Shown one piece after another: positions 23,840 through 35,519 of a stretch of 64,000 nucleotides of DNA. The position numbers were made by a program, and so were the translations under genes. The notes beneath the pieces were generated by a model, which searched no databases, was not told where the DNA came from, and was given only the letters and a program-made list of their open reading frames with translations. Source of the stretch: Hydractinia symbiolongicarpus (taxonomy: Eukaryota > Cnidaria > Hydrozoa > Anthoathecata > Hydractiniidae); the NCBI RefSeq assembly GCF_029227915.1, contig NC_079881.1, positions 14,733,501 to 14,797,500 of the forward strand. The letters run 5' to 3'. How positions within the stretch are numbered: position 1 is the stretch's first letter; each line of letters starts with the position of its first letter.

Positions 23840-25230
23840 TTAATACATCGTAGTCCATTGAGATTGAAAGGAATAGCCGAATGGAACTTGTCAGAGTTAG
23901 TGGAATCACGTGATTTACGTGTAGACTCCAAATTAGGCCGTAAAAGGCCAAATTACAGGCTTTAAAGACATGTGCACGTAGTTAGGAACGTTCTCAGAGC
24001 CTGGCGCTCAAGAAAACGACTTAATACATCGTAGACCATTGAGATTAAAAGGAACAGCCGAATGGATCTTGTCAGAGTTAGTGGAATCACGTGATTTACG
24101 TGTAGATTCCATATTATGCCGTAAAAGGCCATATTACAAGCTTTAAAGGACTGTGCACGTAGTTAGCAGCGTTCATAGAGCCTGGCGCACAGGAAAACGA
24201 CTTAGTATATCGTAGTCCATTGAGATTGAAAGGAATAGACCGATGGCAACTTCTCTGGGCTCGTGGAATCACGTGACTTACATGCAGTCTCCTTATTAGG
24301 CCGTAAAAGGACCTATTATGCGTTTCGAAGGACTGTGTACGTAGTTAGCAGCGTTCATAGAGCCTGGCGTTCAAGAAAACGACTTAATACATCGTAGACA
24401 ATTGAGATTAAAAGGAACAGACGAATGGAACTTGTCTGTGCTCGTGTAATCACTTTATTTACGTCTAGACTCCATGTTAGGCCGTAAAAGGCCATATTAC
24501 AGGCTTTAAAGGCCTGTGGAAGAAGTTAGCAGCGTTCTTGCAGCCTGACGCTCAAGAAAACGAATTAATACATCGTAGTTCGTTGAAGTTGAAAGGAATA
24601 GGCCGATGACCCCCTGTCTGTGCTCGTGGAACTCCCTGACTTAAGTGTAGTCTCCTCATTAGGCCATAAGAGGCCGTATTACACGGTTTAAAGGTCTGTC
24701 CACGTAATTAGGAACGTTCTCAGAGCCTGGCACTCAAGAAAACGGCTTATTATATCGTAGTCCATTGAGATTAAAAAGAACAGACTGATCCCCACTTGTC
24801 TGGGCTCGTGGAATCACGTGATTTACGTGTAGATTCCATATTAGGCCGTAAACGGCCAAATTACCGGCTTTAAAAGCCTGTGGAAGAAGTTAGCAGCGTT
24901 CTTGCAGCCTGACGCACAAGAAAACGACTTAATATATCGTAGACAATTGAGATTAAAAGGAACAGCCGAATGGAACTTGTCAGAGTTAGTGGAATCACGT
25001 GACTTACGTGTAGACTCCATATTAGGCCGTAAAAAGCCATATTACAGGCTTTAAAGGACTGTGCACGTAGTTAGCAGCGTTCATAGAGCCTGGCGCACAG
25101 GAAAACGACTTAGTATATCGTAGTCCATTGAGATTGAAAGGAATAGACCGATGGCAACTTCTCTGGGCTCGTGGAATCACTTTATTTACGTTTAGACTCC
25201 ATGTTAGGCCGTAAAAGGCCATATTACAGG
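23840..25230 (+). repeat. Satellite mosaic returning to the pre-array sequence
   Basis: The first half resembles monomers of the octamer HOR (GAAGGACTGTGTACG and GACATGTGCACG types). From 24.73 kb it matches 19.65-20.15 kb at +5080 bp. A single monomer near 24578 reads GTTCGTTGAAG where others read GTTCATTGAAG. Nothing but satellite is seen. Confidence 0.7.
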
Positions 25231-27310
25231 CTTTAAAGGCCTGTGCACGTAGCTAGCATGGTTCTCAGATCCTGGCGCTCAAGAAAACGACTTAAGACAT
25301 CGTAGTCCATTGAGATTGAAAGGAATAGGCCAACGGCCTCCTATCTGTGCTCGTGGAACTCCCTGACTTAAGTGTAGTCTCCTCATTAGGCCATAAGAGG
25401 CCGTATTACACGGTTTAAAGGTCTGTCCACGTAATTAGGAACGTTCTCAGAGCCTGGCACTCAAGAAAACGGCTTATTATATCGTAGTCCATTGAGATTA
25501 AAAAGAACAGACTGATCCCCACTTGTCTGGGCTCGTGGAATCACGTGATTTACGTGTAGATTCCATATTAGGCCGTAAAAGGCCAAATTACCGGCTTTAA
25601 AGGCCTGTGGAAGAAGTTAGCAGCGTTCTTGCAGCCTGACGCTCAAGAAAACGACTTAATATATCGTAGACAATTGAGATTAAAAGAAACAGCCGAATGG
25701 AACTTGTCAGAGTTAGTGGAATCACGTGATTTACGTGTAGACTCCATATTAGGCCGTAAAAAGCCATATTACAGGCTTTAAAGACCTGTGAACGTAGTTA
25801 GCAGTGTTCTCAGATCCTGGCGCTCAAGAAAACGACTTAAGACATCGTAGTCCATTGAGATTGAAAGGAATAGGCCAACGGCCTCCTATCTGTGCTCGTG
25901 GAACTCCCTGACTTAAGTGTAGTCTCCTCATTAGGCCATAAGAGGCCGTATTACACGGTTTAAAGGTCTGTCCACGTAATTAGGAACGTTCTCAGAGCCT
26001 GGCACTCAAGAAAACGGCTTATTATATCGTAGTCCATTGAGATTAAAAAGAACAGACTGATCCCCACTTGTCTGGGCTCGTGGAATCACGTGATTTACGT
26101 GTAGACTCCATATTAGGCCGTAAAAAGCCATATTACAGGCTTTAAAGGACTGTGCACGTAGTTAACAGCGTTCATAGAGCCTGGCGCACAGGAAAACAAA
26201 CGACTTAGTATATCGTAGTCCATTGAGATTGAAAGGAATAGACCGATGGCAACTTCTCTGGGCTCGTGGAATCACTTTATTTACGTTTAGACTCCATGTT
26301 AGGCCGTAAAAGGCCATATTACAGGCTTTAAAGGCCTGTGCACGTAGTTAGCATGGTTCTCAGATCCTGGCGCTCAAGAAAACGACTTAAGACATCGTAG
26401 TCCATTGAGATTGAAAGGAATAGGCCAACGGCCTCCTATCTGTGCTCGTGGAACTCCCTGACTTAAGTGTAGTCTCCTCATTAGGCCATAAGAGGCCGTA
26501 TTACACGGTTTAAAGGTCTGTCCACGTAATTAGGAACGTTCTCAGAGCCTGGCACTCAAGAAAACGGCTTATTATATCGTAGTCCATTGAGATTAAAAAG
26601 AACAGACTGATCCCCACTTGTCTGGGCTCGTGGAATCACGTGATTTACGTGTAAATTCCATATTAGGCCGTAAAAGGCCAAATTACCGGCTTTAAAGGCC
26701 TGTGGAAGAAGTTAGCAGCGTTCTTGCAGCCTGACGCTCAAGAAAACGACTTAATATATCGTAGACAATTGAGATTAAAAGGAACAGCCGAATGGAACTT
26801 GTCAGAGTTAGTGGAATCACGTGATTTACGTGTAGACTCCATATTAGGCCGTAAAAAGCCATATTACAGGCTTTAAAGACCTGTGAACGTAGTTAGCAGT
26901 GTTCTCAGATCCTGGCGCTCAAGAAAACGACTTAAGACATCGTAGTCCATTGAGATTGAAATGAATAGGCCAACGGCCTCCTATCTGTGCTCGTGGAACT
27001 CCCTGACTTAAGTGTAGTCTCCTCATTAGGCCATAAGAGGCCGTATTACACCGTTTAAAGGTCTGTCCACGTAATTAGGAACGTTCTCAGAGCCTGGCAC
27101 TCAAGAAAACGGCTTATTATATCGAAGTCCATTGAGATTAAAAAGAACAGACTGATCCCCACTTGTCTGGGCTCGTGGAATCACGTTATTTACGTGTAGA
27201 TTCCATATTAGGCCGTAAAAGGTCAAATTACCGGCTTTAAAGGTCTGTGGAAGAAGTTAGCAGCGTTCTTGCAGTCTGACGCTCAAGAAAACGACTTAAT
27301 ATATCGTAGA
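25231..27310 (+). repeat. Run of 545-bp trimers (classes 1-2-3)
   Basis: The class 1 landmark CAACGGCCTCC falls at 25331, 25876, 26426 and 26971, spacings of 545, 550 and 545 bp. In the middle unit a class 4 monomer takes the place of class 3. Its extra bases come from a 4-base insertion near 26196 (GGAAAACAAACGAC). This is the simplest stretch in which the basic trimer can be read directly. Confidence 0.8.
26196..26199 (+). other. Private 4-base insertion in a class 4 monomer
   Basis: GGAAAACAAACGACTTAG replaces GGAAAACGACTTAG, most simply a tandem duplication of AAAC. I saw it in no other monomer, so it arose after the last amplification here. Confidence 0.75.
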
Positions 27311-30300
27311 CAATTGAGATTAAAAGGAACTGACCAATGGGAACTTGTCTGTGCTCGTGGAATCACTTTATTTACGTTTAGACTCCATATTAGGCCGTAA
27401 AAGGCCATATTACAGGCTTTAAAGGCCTGTGCACGTAGTTAGCAGCGTTCTTAGAGTCTGACGTTCAATAAACAAGTTATTACATCGTAGTTCATTGAAG
27501 TTGAAAGGAATAGGCCGATGACCTCCTGTCTGTGCTCGTGGAACTCCCTGACTTAAGTGTAGTCTCCTTATTAGGCCATAAGAGGCCGTATTACACGGTT
27601 TAAAGGTCTGTCCACGTAATTAGGAACGTTCTCGGAGCCTGGCGCTCAAGGAAACGGCTTATTATATACTAGTCAATGAGATTAAAAAGAACAGACTGAT
27701 CCCCACTTGTCTGGGCTCGTGGAATCACGTGATTTACGTGTAGACTCCAAATTAGGCCGTAAAAGGCCAAATTACAGGCTTTAAAGACATATGCACGTAG
27801 TTAGAAACGTTCTCAGAGCCTGGCGCTCAAGAAAACGACTTAATACATCGTAGACCATTGAGATTAAAAGGAACAGCCGAATGGATCTTGTCAGAGTTAG
27901 TGGAATCACGTGATTTACGTGTAGATTCCATATTATGCCGTAAAAGGCCATATTATAAGCTTTAAAGGACTGTGCACGTAGTTAGCAGCGTTCATAAAGC
28001 CTGGCGCACAGGAAAACGACTTAGTATATCGTAGACCATTGAGATTAATAGGAACAGCCGAATGGAACTTGTCAGAGTTAGTGGAATCACTTTATTTACG
28101 TGTAGACTCCATATTAGGCCGTAAAAAGCCATATTACAGGCTTTAAAGACCTGTGAACGTAGTTAGCAGTGTTCTCAGATCCTGGCGCTCAAGAAAACGA
28201 CTTAAGACATCGTAGTCCATTGAGATTGAAAGGAATAGGCCAACGGCCTCCTATCTGTGCTCGTGGAACTCCCTGACTTAAGTGTAGTCTCCTCATTAGG
28301 CCATAAGAGGCCGTATTACACGGTTTAAAGGTCTGTCCACGTAATTAGGAACGTTCTCAGAGCCTGGCACTCAAGAAAACGGCTTATTATATCGTAGTCC
28401 ATTGAGATTAAAAAGAACAGACTGATCCCCACTTGTCTGGGCTCGTGGAATCACGTGATTTACGTGTAGATTCCATATTAGGCCGTAAAAGGCCAAATTA
28501 CCGGCTTTAAAGGCCTGTGGAAGAAGTTAGCAGCGTTCTTGCAGTCTGACGCTCAAGAAAACGACTTAATATATCGTAGACAATTGAGATTAAAAGGAAC
28601 AGCCGAATGGAACTTGTCAGAGTTAGTGGAATCACGTGATTTACGTGTAGACTCCATATTAGGCCGTAAAAAGCCATATTACAGGCTTTAAAGGACTGTG
28701 CACGTAGTTAGCAGCGTTCATAGAGCCTGGCGCACAGGAAAACGACTTAGTATATCGTAGTCCATTGAGATTGAAAGGAATAGACCGATGGCAACTTCTC
28801 TGGGCTCGTGGAATCACTTTATTTACGTTTAGACTCCATGTTAGGCCGTAAAAGGCCATATTACAGGCTTTAAAGGCCTGTGCACGTAGTTAGCATGGTT
28901 CTCAGATCCTGGCGCTCAAGAAAACGACTTAAGACATCGTTGTCCATTGAGATTGAAAGGAATATGCCAACGGCCTCCTATCTGTGCTCGTGGAACTCCC
29001 TGACTTAAGTGTAGTCTCCTCATTAGGCCATAAGAGGCCGTATTACACCGTTTAAAGGTCTGTCCACGTAATTAGGAACGTTCTCAGAGCCTGGCACTCA
29101 AGAAAACGGCTTATTATATCGTAGTCCATTGAGATTAAAAAGAACAGACTGATCCCCACTTGTCTGGGCTCGTGGAATCACGTGATTTACGTGTAGATTC
29201 CATATTAGGCCGTAAAAGGCCAAATTACCGGCTTTAAAGGCCTGTGGAAGAAGTTAGCAGCGTTCTTGCAGTCTGACGCTCAAGAAAACGACTTAATATA
29301 TCGTAGACAATTGAGATTAAAAGGAACTGACCAATGGGAACTTGTCTGTGCTCGTGGAATCACTTTATTTACGTTTAGACTCCATATTAGGCCGTAAAAG
29401 GCCATATTACAGGCTTTAAAGGCCTGTGCACGTAGTTAGCAGCGTTCTTAGAGTCTGACGTTCAATAAACAAGTTATTACATCGTAGTTCATTGAAGTTG
29501 AAAGGAATAGGCCGATGACCTCCTGTCTGTGCTCGTGGAACTCCCTGACTTAAGTGTAGTCTCCTTATAAGGCCATAAGAGGCCGTATTACACGGTTTAA
29601 AGGTCTGTCCACGTAATTAGGAACGTTCTCGGAGCCTGGCGCTCAAGGAAACGGCTTATTATATACTAGTCAATGAGATTAAAAAGAACAGACTGATCCC
29701 CACTTGTCTGGGCTCGTGGAATCACGTGATTTACGTGTAGACTCCAAATTAGGCCGTAAAAGGCCAAATTACAGGCTTTAAAGACATATGCACGTAGTTA
29801 GAAACGTTCTCAGAGCCTGGCGCTCAAGAAAACGACTTAATACATCGTAGACCATTGAGATTAAAAGGAACAGCCGAATGGAACTTGTCAGAGTTAGTGG
29901 AATCACGTGATTTACGTGTAGACTCCAAATTAGGCCGTAAAAGGCCAAATTACAGGCTTTAAAGACATGTGCACGTAGTTAGGAACGTTCTCAGAGCCTG
30001 GCGCTCAAGAAGACGACTTAATACATCGTAGACCATTGAGATTAAAAGGAACAGCCGAATGGATCTTGTCAGAGTTAGTGGAATCACGTGATTTACGTGT
30101 AGATTCCATATTATGCCGTAAAAGGCCATATTACAAGCTTTAAAGGACTGTGCACGTAGTTAGCAGCGTTCATAGAGCCTGGCGCACAGGAAAACGACTT
30201 AGTATATCGTAGACCATTGAGATTAATAGGAACAGCCGAATGGAACTTGTCAGAGTTAGTGGAATCACTTTATTTACGTGTAGACTCCATATTAGGCCGT

Positions 30301-30360
30301 AAAAAGCCATATTACAGGCTTTAAAGACCTGTGAACGTAGTTAGCAGTGTTCTCAGATCC
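27311..30360 (+). repeat. Two related blocks offset by 1997 bp
   Basis: The sequence AGCAGCGTTCTTAGAG with AATAAACAAG, then TACTAGTCAATGAG, starts at 27441/27667 and again at 29438/29664, an offset of 1997 bp (eleven monomers). The second block has two monomers in tandem carrying GACATATGCACG then GACATGTGCACG. The first block has a single hybrid that begins like the former and ends like the latter. Class 1-2-3-4 monomers fill the interval between. Confidence 0.7.
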
Positions 30361-31755
30361 TGGCGCTCAAGAAAACGACTTAAGACATCGTAGTCCATTG
30401 AGATTGAAAGGAATAGGCCAACGGCCTCCTATCTGTGCTCGTGGAACTCCCTGACTTAAGTGTAGTCTCCTCATTAGGCCATAAGAGGCCGTATTACACG
30501 GTTTAAAGGTCTGTCCACGTAATTAGGAACGTTCTCAGAGCCTGGCACTCAAGAAAACGGCTTATTATATCGTAGTCCATTGAGTTAAAAAGAACAGACT
30601 GATCCCCACTTGTCTGGGCTCGTGGAATCACGTGATTTACGTGTAGATTCCATATTAGGCCGTAAAAGGCCAAATTACCGGCTTTAAAGGCCTGTGGAAG
30701 CAGTTAACAGCGTTCTTGCAGTCTGACGCTCAAGAAAACGACTTAATATATCGTAGACAATTGAGATTAAAAGGAACAGCCGAATGGAACTTGTCAGAGT
30801 TAGTGGAATCACGTGATTTACGTGTAGACTCCATATTAGGCCGTAAAAAGCCATATTACAGGCTTTAAAGACCTGTGAACGTAGTTAGCAGTGTTCTCAG
30901 ATCCTGGCGCTCAAGAAAACGACTTAAGACATCGTAGTCCATTGAGATTGAAAGGAATAGGCCAACGGCCTCCTATCTGTGCTCGTGGAACTCCCTGACT
31001 TAAGTGTAGTCTCCTCATTAGGCCATAAGAGGCCGTATTACACCGTTTAAAGGTCTGTCCACGTAATTAGGAACGTTCTCAAAGCCTGGCACTCAAGAAA
31101 ACGGCTTATTATATCGTAGTCCATTGAGATTAAAAAGAACAGACTGATCCCCACTTGTCTGGGCTCGTGGAATCACGTGATTTACGTGTAGATTCCATAT
31201 TAGGCCGTAAAAGGCCAAATTACCGGCTTTAAAGGCCTGTGGAAGAAGTTAGCAGCGTTCTTGCAGCCTGACGCTCAAGAAAACGACTTAATATATCGTA
31301 GACAATTGAGATTAAAAGGAACAGCCGAATGGAACTTGTCAGAGTTAGTGGAATCACGTGATTTACGTGTAGACTCCATATTAGGCCGTAAAAAGCCATA
31401 TTACAGGCTTTAAAGACCTGTGAACGTAGTTAGCAGTGTTCTCAGATCCTGGCGCTCAAGAAAACGACTTAAGACATCGTAGTCCATTGAGATTAAAAGG
31501 AACAGCCGAATGGAATTTGTCAGAGTTAGTGGAATCACGTGATTTACGTGTAGACTCCATATTAGGCCGTAAAAAGCCATATTACAGGCTTTAAAGGACT
31601 GTGCACGTAGTTAGCAGCGTTCATAGAGCCTGGCGCACAGGAAAACGACTTAGTATATCGTAGTCCATTGAGATTAAAAGGAATAGACCGATGGCAACTT
31701 CTCTGGGCTCGTGGAATCACTTTATTTACGTTTAGACTCCATGTTAGGCCGTAAA

Positions 31756-31887
31756 AGGCCATATTACAGGCTTTAAAGGCCTGTGCACGTAGTTAGCATG
31801 GTTCTCAGAAAGGAATAGGCCAACGGCCTCCTATCTGTGCTCGTGGAACTCCCTGACTTAAGTGTAGTCTCCTCATTAGGCCATAAG
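31756..31887 (+). repeat. 132-bp class 1 monomer with exact 50-bp deletion
   Basis: GGTTCTCAG joins AAAGGAATAGGCC at 31808/31809, removing 50 bases from ATCCTGGCGC to TTGAGATTG. The same joint occurs at 45208, 47701, 49469 and 55593. It shortens local trimers from 546 to 496 bp. Identical joints imply one deletion later spread by duplication. Confidence 0.9.
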
Positions 31888-32049
31888 AGGCCGTATTACA
31901 CGGTTTAAAGGTCTGTCCACGTAATTAGGAACGTTCTCAGAGCCTGGCACTCAAGAAAACGGCTTATTATATCGTAGTCCATTGAGATTAAAAAGAACAG
32001 ACTGATCCCCACTTGTCTGGGCTCGTGCAATCACGTGATTTACGTGTAG

Positions 32050-32070
32050 TCTCCTCATTAGGCCATAAGA
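32050..32070 (+). other. Short conversion-like patch in a class 2 monomer tail
   Basis: The tail reads GTAG, then TCTCCTCATTAGGCCATAAG, then AGGCCATATTAC. The second patch is diagnostic of the class 1/2 joint, whereas paralogues at 32.59 and 45.45 kb have ATTCCATATTATGCCGTAAA here. Flanks on both sides remain of the recipient type, so about 21 bases were replaced. Confidence 0.65.
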
Positions 32071-35000
32071 GGCCATATTACAAGCTTTAAAGGACTGTGC
32101 ACGTAGTTCGCAGCGTTCATAGTGCCTGGCGCACAGGAAAACGACTTAATATATCGTAGTCCATTGAGATTAAAAGGAACTGACCAATGGGAACTTGTCT
32201 GTGCTCGTGGAATCACTTTATTTACGTTTAGACTCCATGTTAGGCCGTAAAAGGCCATATTACAGGCTTTAAAGGCCTGTGCACGTAGTTAGCAGCGTTC
32301 TTAGAGTCTGACGTTCAATAAACAAGTTATTACATCGTAGTTCATTGAAGTTGAAAGGAATAGGCCGATGACCTCCTGTCTGTGCTCGTGGAACTCCCTG
32401 ACTTAAGTGTAGTCTCCTCATTAGGCCATAAGAGGCCGTATTACAGGGTTTAAAGGTCTGTCCACGTAATTAGGAACGTTCTCAGAGCCTGGCACTCAAG
32501 AAAACGGCTTATTATATCGTAGTCCATTGAGATTAAAAAGAACAGACTGATCCCCACTTGTCTGGGCTCGTGGAATCACGTGATTTACGTGTAGATTCCA
32601 TATTATGCCGTAAAAGGCCATATTACAAGCTTTAAAGGACTGTGCACGTAGTTCGCAGCGTTCATAGTGCCTGGCGCACAGGAAAACGACTTAATATATC
32701 GTAGTCCATTGAGATTAAAAGGAACTGACCAATGGGAACTTGTCTGTGCTCGTGGAATCACTTTATTTACGTTTAGACTCCATGTTAGGCCGTAAAAGGC
32801 CATATTACAGGCTTTAAAGGCCTGTGCACGTAGTTAGCAGCGTTCTTAGAGTCTGACGTTCAATAAACAAGTTATTACATCGTAGTTCATTGACGTTGAA
32901 AGGAATAGGCCGATGACCTCCTGTCTGTGCTCGTGGAACTCCCTGACTTAAGTGTAGTCTCCTCATTAGGCCATAAGAGGCCGTATTACACGGTTTAAAG
33001 GTCTGTCCACGTAATTAGGAACGTTCTCAGAGCCTGGCACTCAAGAAAACGGCTTATTATATCGTAGTCCATTGAGATTAAAAAGAACAGACTGATCCTC
33101 ACTTGTCTGGGCTCGTGGAATCACGTGATTTACGTGTAGATTCCATATTAGGCCGTAAAAGGCCAAATTACCGGCTTTAAAGGCCTGTGGAAGAAGTTAG
33201 CAGCGTTCTTGCAGCCTGACGCTCAAGAAAACGACTTAATCTATCGTAGACAATTGAGATTAAAAGGAACAGCCGAATGGAACTTGTCAGAGTTAGTGGA
33301 ATCACGTGATTTACGTGTAGACTCCATATTAGGCCGTAAAAAGCCATATTACAGGCTTTAAAGACCTGTGAACGTAGTTAGCAGTGTTCTCAGATCCTGG
33401 CGCTCAAGAAAACGACTTAAGACATCGTAGTCCATTGAGATTGAAAGGAATAGGCCAACGGCCTCCTATCTGTGCTCGTGGAACTCCCTGACTTAAGTGT
33501 AGTCTCCTCATTAGGCCATAAGAGGCCGTATTACACCGTTTAAAGGTCTGTCCACGTAATTAGGAACGTTCTCAGAGCCTGGCACTCAAGAAAACGGCTT
33601 ATTATATCGTAGTCCATTGAGATTAAAAAGAACAGACTGATCCCCACTTGTCTGGGCTCGTGGAATCACGTGATTTACGTGTAGATTCCATATTAGGCCG
33701 TAAAAGGCCAAATTACCGGCTTTAAAGGCCTGTGGAAGAAGTTAGTAGCGTTCTTGCAGTCTGACGCTCAAGAAAACGACTTAATATATCGTAGACAATT
33801 GAGATTAAAAGGAACTGACCAATGGGAACTTGTCTGTGCTCGTGGAATCACTTTATTTACGTTTAGACTCCATGTTAGGCCGTAAAAGGCCATATTACAG
33901 GCTTTAAAGGCCTGTGCACGTAGTTAGCAGCGTTCTTAGAGTCTGACGTTCAATAAACAAGTTATTACATCGTAGTTCATTGAAGTTGAAAGGAATAGGC
34001 CGATGACCTCCTGTCTGTGCTCGTGGAACTCCCTGACTTAAGTGTAGTCTCCTTATTAGGCCATAAGAGGCCGTATTACACGGTTTAAAGGTCTGTCCAC
34101 GTAATTAGGAACGTTCTCGGAGCCTGGCGCTCAAGAAAACGGCTTATTATATACTAGTCAATGAGATTAAAAAGAACAGACTGATCCCCACTTGTCTGGG
34201 CTCGTGGAATCACGTGATTTACGTGTAGACTCCAAATTAGGCCGTAAAAGGCCAAATTACAGGCTTTAAAGACATGTGCACGTAGTTAGGAACGTTCTCA
34301 GAGCCTGGCGCTCAAGAAAACGACTTAATACATCGTAGACCATTGAGATTAAAAGGAACAGCCGAATGGATCTTGTCAGAGTTAGTGGAATCACGTGATT
34401 TACGTGTAGATTCCATATTATGCCGTAAAAGGCCACATTACAAGCTTTAAAGGACTGTACACGTAGTTAGCAGCGTTCATAGAGCCTGGCGCACAGGAAA
34501 ACGACTTAGTATATCGTAGACCATTGAGATTAATAGGAACAGCCGAATGGAACTTGTCAGAGTTAGTGGAATCACTTTATTTACGTGTAGACTCCATATT
34601 AGGCCGTAAAAAGCCATATTACAGGCTTTAAAGGACTGTGCACGTAGTTACCAGCGTTCATAGAGCCTTGCACTCAAGAAAACGGCTTATTATATCGTAG
34701 TCCATTAAGATTAAAAAGAACAGACTGATCCCCACTTGTCTGGGCTCGTGGAATCACGTGAATTACATGCAGTCTCCTTATTAGGCCGTAAAAGGACCTA
34801 TTATGCGTTTCAAAGGATTGTGTACGTAGTTAGCAGCGTTCATAGAGCCTGGCGTTCAAGAAAACGACTTAATACATCGTAGACAATTGAGATTAAAAGG
34901 AACAGCCGAATGGAACTTGTCGGAGTTCGTAGAATCACGTGACTTACGTGTAGATTCCATATTATGCCGTAAAAGGCCATATTACAAGCTTTAAAGTACT

Positions 35001-35155
35001 GTGCACGTAGTTAGCAGCGTTCATAGAGCCTGGCGCACAGGAAAACGACTTAGTATATCGTAGTCCATTGAGATTAAAAGGAACTGACCAATGGGAAATT
35101 GTCTGTGCTCGTGGAATCACTTTATTTACGTTTAGACTCCATGTTAGGCCGTAAA

Positions 35156-35337
35156 AGGTCATATTACAGGCTTTAAAGGCCTGTGCACGTAGTTAGCAGC
35201 GTTCTCAGATCCTGGCGCTCGAGAAAACGACTTAAGACATCGTAGTGCATTGAGATTGAAAGGAATAGGCCAACGGCCTCCTATCTGTGCTCGTGGAACT
35301 CCCTGACTTAAGTGTAGTCTCCTCATTAGGCCATAAG
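35156..35337 (+). repeat. Representative class 1 monomer (182 bp)
   Basis: First unit of a clean tetramer. Diagnostic features are CTCAGATCCTGGCGCTC, TTAAGACATCGTAG, AATAGGCCAACGGCCTCC and the tail CTCCCTGACTTAAGTGTAG in place of the CACGTG palindrome. It is normally followed by the junction TTAGGCCATAAGAGGCC that opens class 2. A variant head, GTTAGCATGGTTCTCAG, is common when it follows class 4, and GTTAGCAGTGTTCTCAG when it follows class 3. This monomer reads AGGTC instead of AGGCC at its start. The class recurs throughout the right two thirds of the window. Confidence 0.85.
35166..35184. other. Imperfect dyad ACAGGCTTTAAAGGCCTGT
   Basis: Arms ACAGGCTTT and AAAG-GCCTGT are complementary apart from one bulged G, around a TTTAAA centre. 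It lies about 10 bases into the monomer and is seen wherever the monomer starts AGGCCATATTACAGG and continues GGCCTGTG. Variants such as ACAAGCTTTAAAGGACTGT and ACCGGCTTTAAAGGCCTGT weaken the arms. It could extrude a short cruciform or serve as a protein site; neither is demonstrated. Confidence 0.65.
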
Positions 35338-35519
35338 AGGCCGTATTACACGGTTTAAAGGTCTGTCCACGTAATTAGGAACGTTCTCAGAGCCTGGCAC
35401 TCAAGAAAACGGCTTATTATATCGTAGTCCATTGAGATTAAAAAGAACAGACTGATCCCCACTTGTCTTGGCTCGTGGAATCACGTGATTTACGTGTAGA
35501 TTCCATATTAGGCCGTAAA
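35338..35519 (+). repeat. Representative class 2 monomer (182 bp)
   Basis: Second unit of the tetramer. Diagnostic features are AGGCCGTATTACACGG, GGTCTGTCCACGTAATTAGG, AACGGCTTATTATATCG, AAAAAGAACAGACTGATCC and a perfect AATCACGTGATT palindrome followed nine bases on by a second ACGTG. It lies between class 1 and class 3 in both the 545-bp trimer and the 727-bp tetramer. This copy shares the CTTGTCTTGG variant with 37.7 and 39.9 kb, which ties it to the 2244-bp HOR. Confidence 0.85.
35479..35490. other. AATCACGTGATT palindrome in class 2
   Basis: A perfect 12-bp palindrome with a CACGTG core. The inner ATCACGTG matches the RTCACRTG consensus known for the budding yeast CDEI element and bHLH E-box proteins. 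It is followed by TTACGTG, a second half-site nine bases on. It sits at the same place in nearly all class 2 and class 3 monomers, and in the equivalents of the left domain. Binding by any protein here is not shown. Confidence 0.75.

Larger units (their letters stand above)
30361..32399 (+). repeat. Trimer/tetramer mosaic, partly copied at 42.8-43.7 kb
   Basis: About 30.68-31.76 kb follows 42.81-43.89 kb at an offset of 12,129 bp, sharing the unusual AGTTAACAGCG and CTCAAAGCCTGGC variants. It ends in a 132-bp truncated class 1 monomer at 31756-31887 and a pair of class 4 monomers 545 bp apart (CGCAGCGTTCATAGTGCC type). Confidence 0.7.
32400..35500 (+). repeat. Long-range duplicated block, copy 1 (3.1 kb)
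   Basis: Co-linear with 50788-53888 at a constant offset of 18,388 bp, tested at 32603/50991, 33926/52314, 34152/52540 and 34962/53350. Differences are scattered single bases, for example ACTGTACACG against ACTGTGCACG near 34456 and AAAGTACTG against AAAGGACTG near 34995. Beyond both ends the flanks diverge. A less similar third copy lies at 58.8-62.2 kb. Confidence 0.85.

Noticed and set aside
24576-24594. GTTCGTTGAAGTTGAAA resembling a CENP-B box (nTTCGnnnnAnnCGGGn).
   Set aside because: The TTCG and the central A match, but the required CGGG does not (TGAA is present). It occurs in a single monomer, where others read GTTCATTG. It is a chance substitution.
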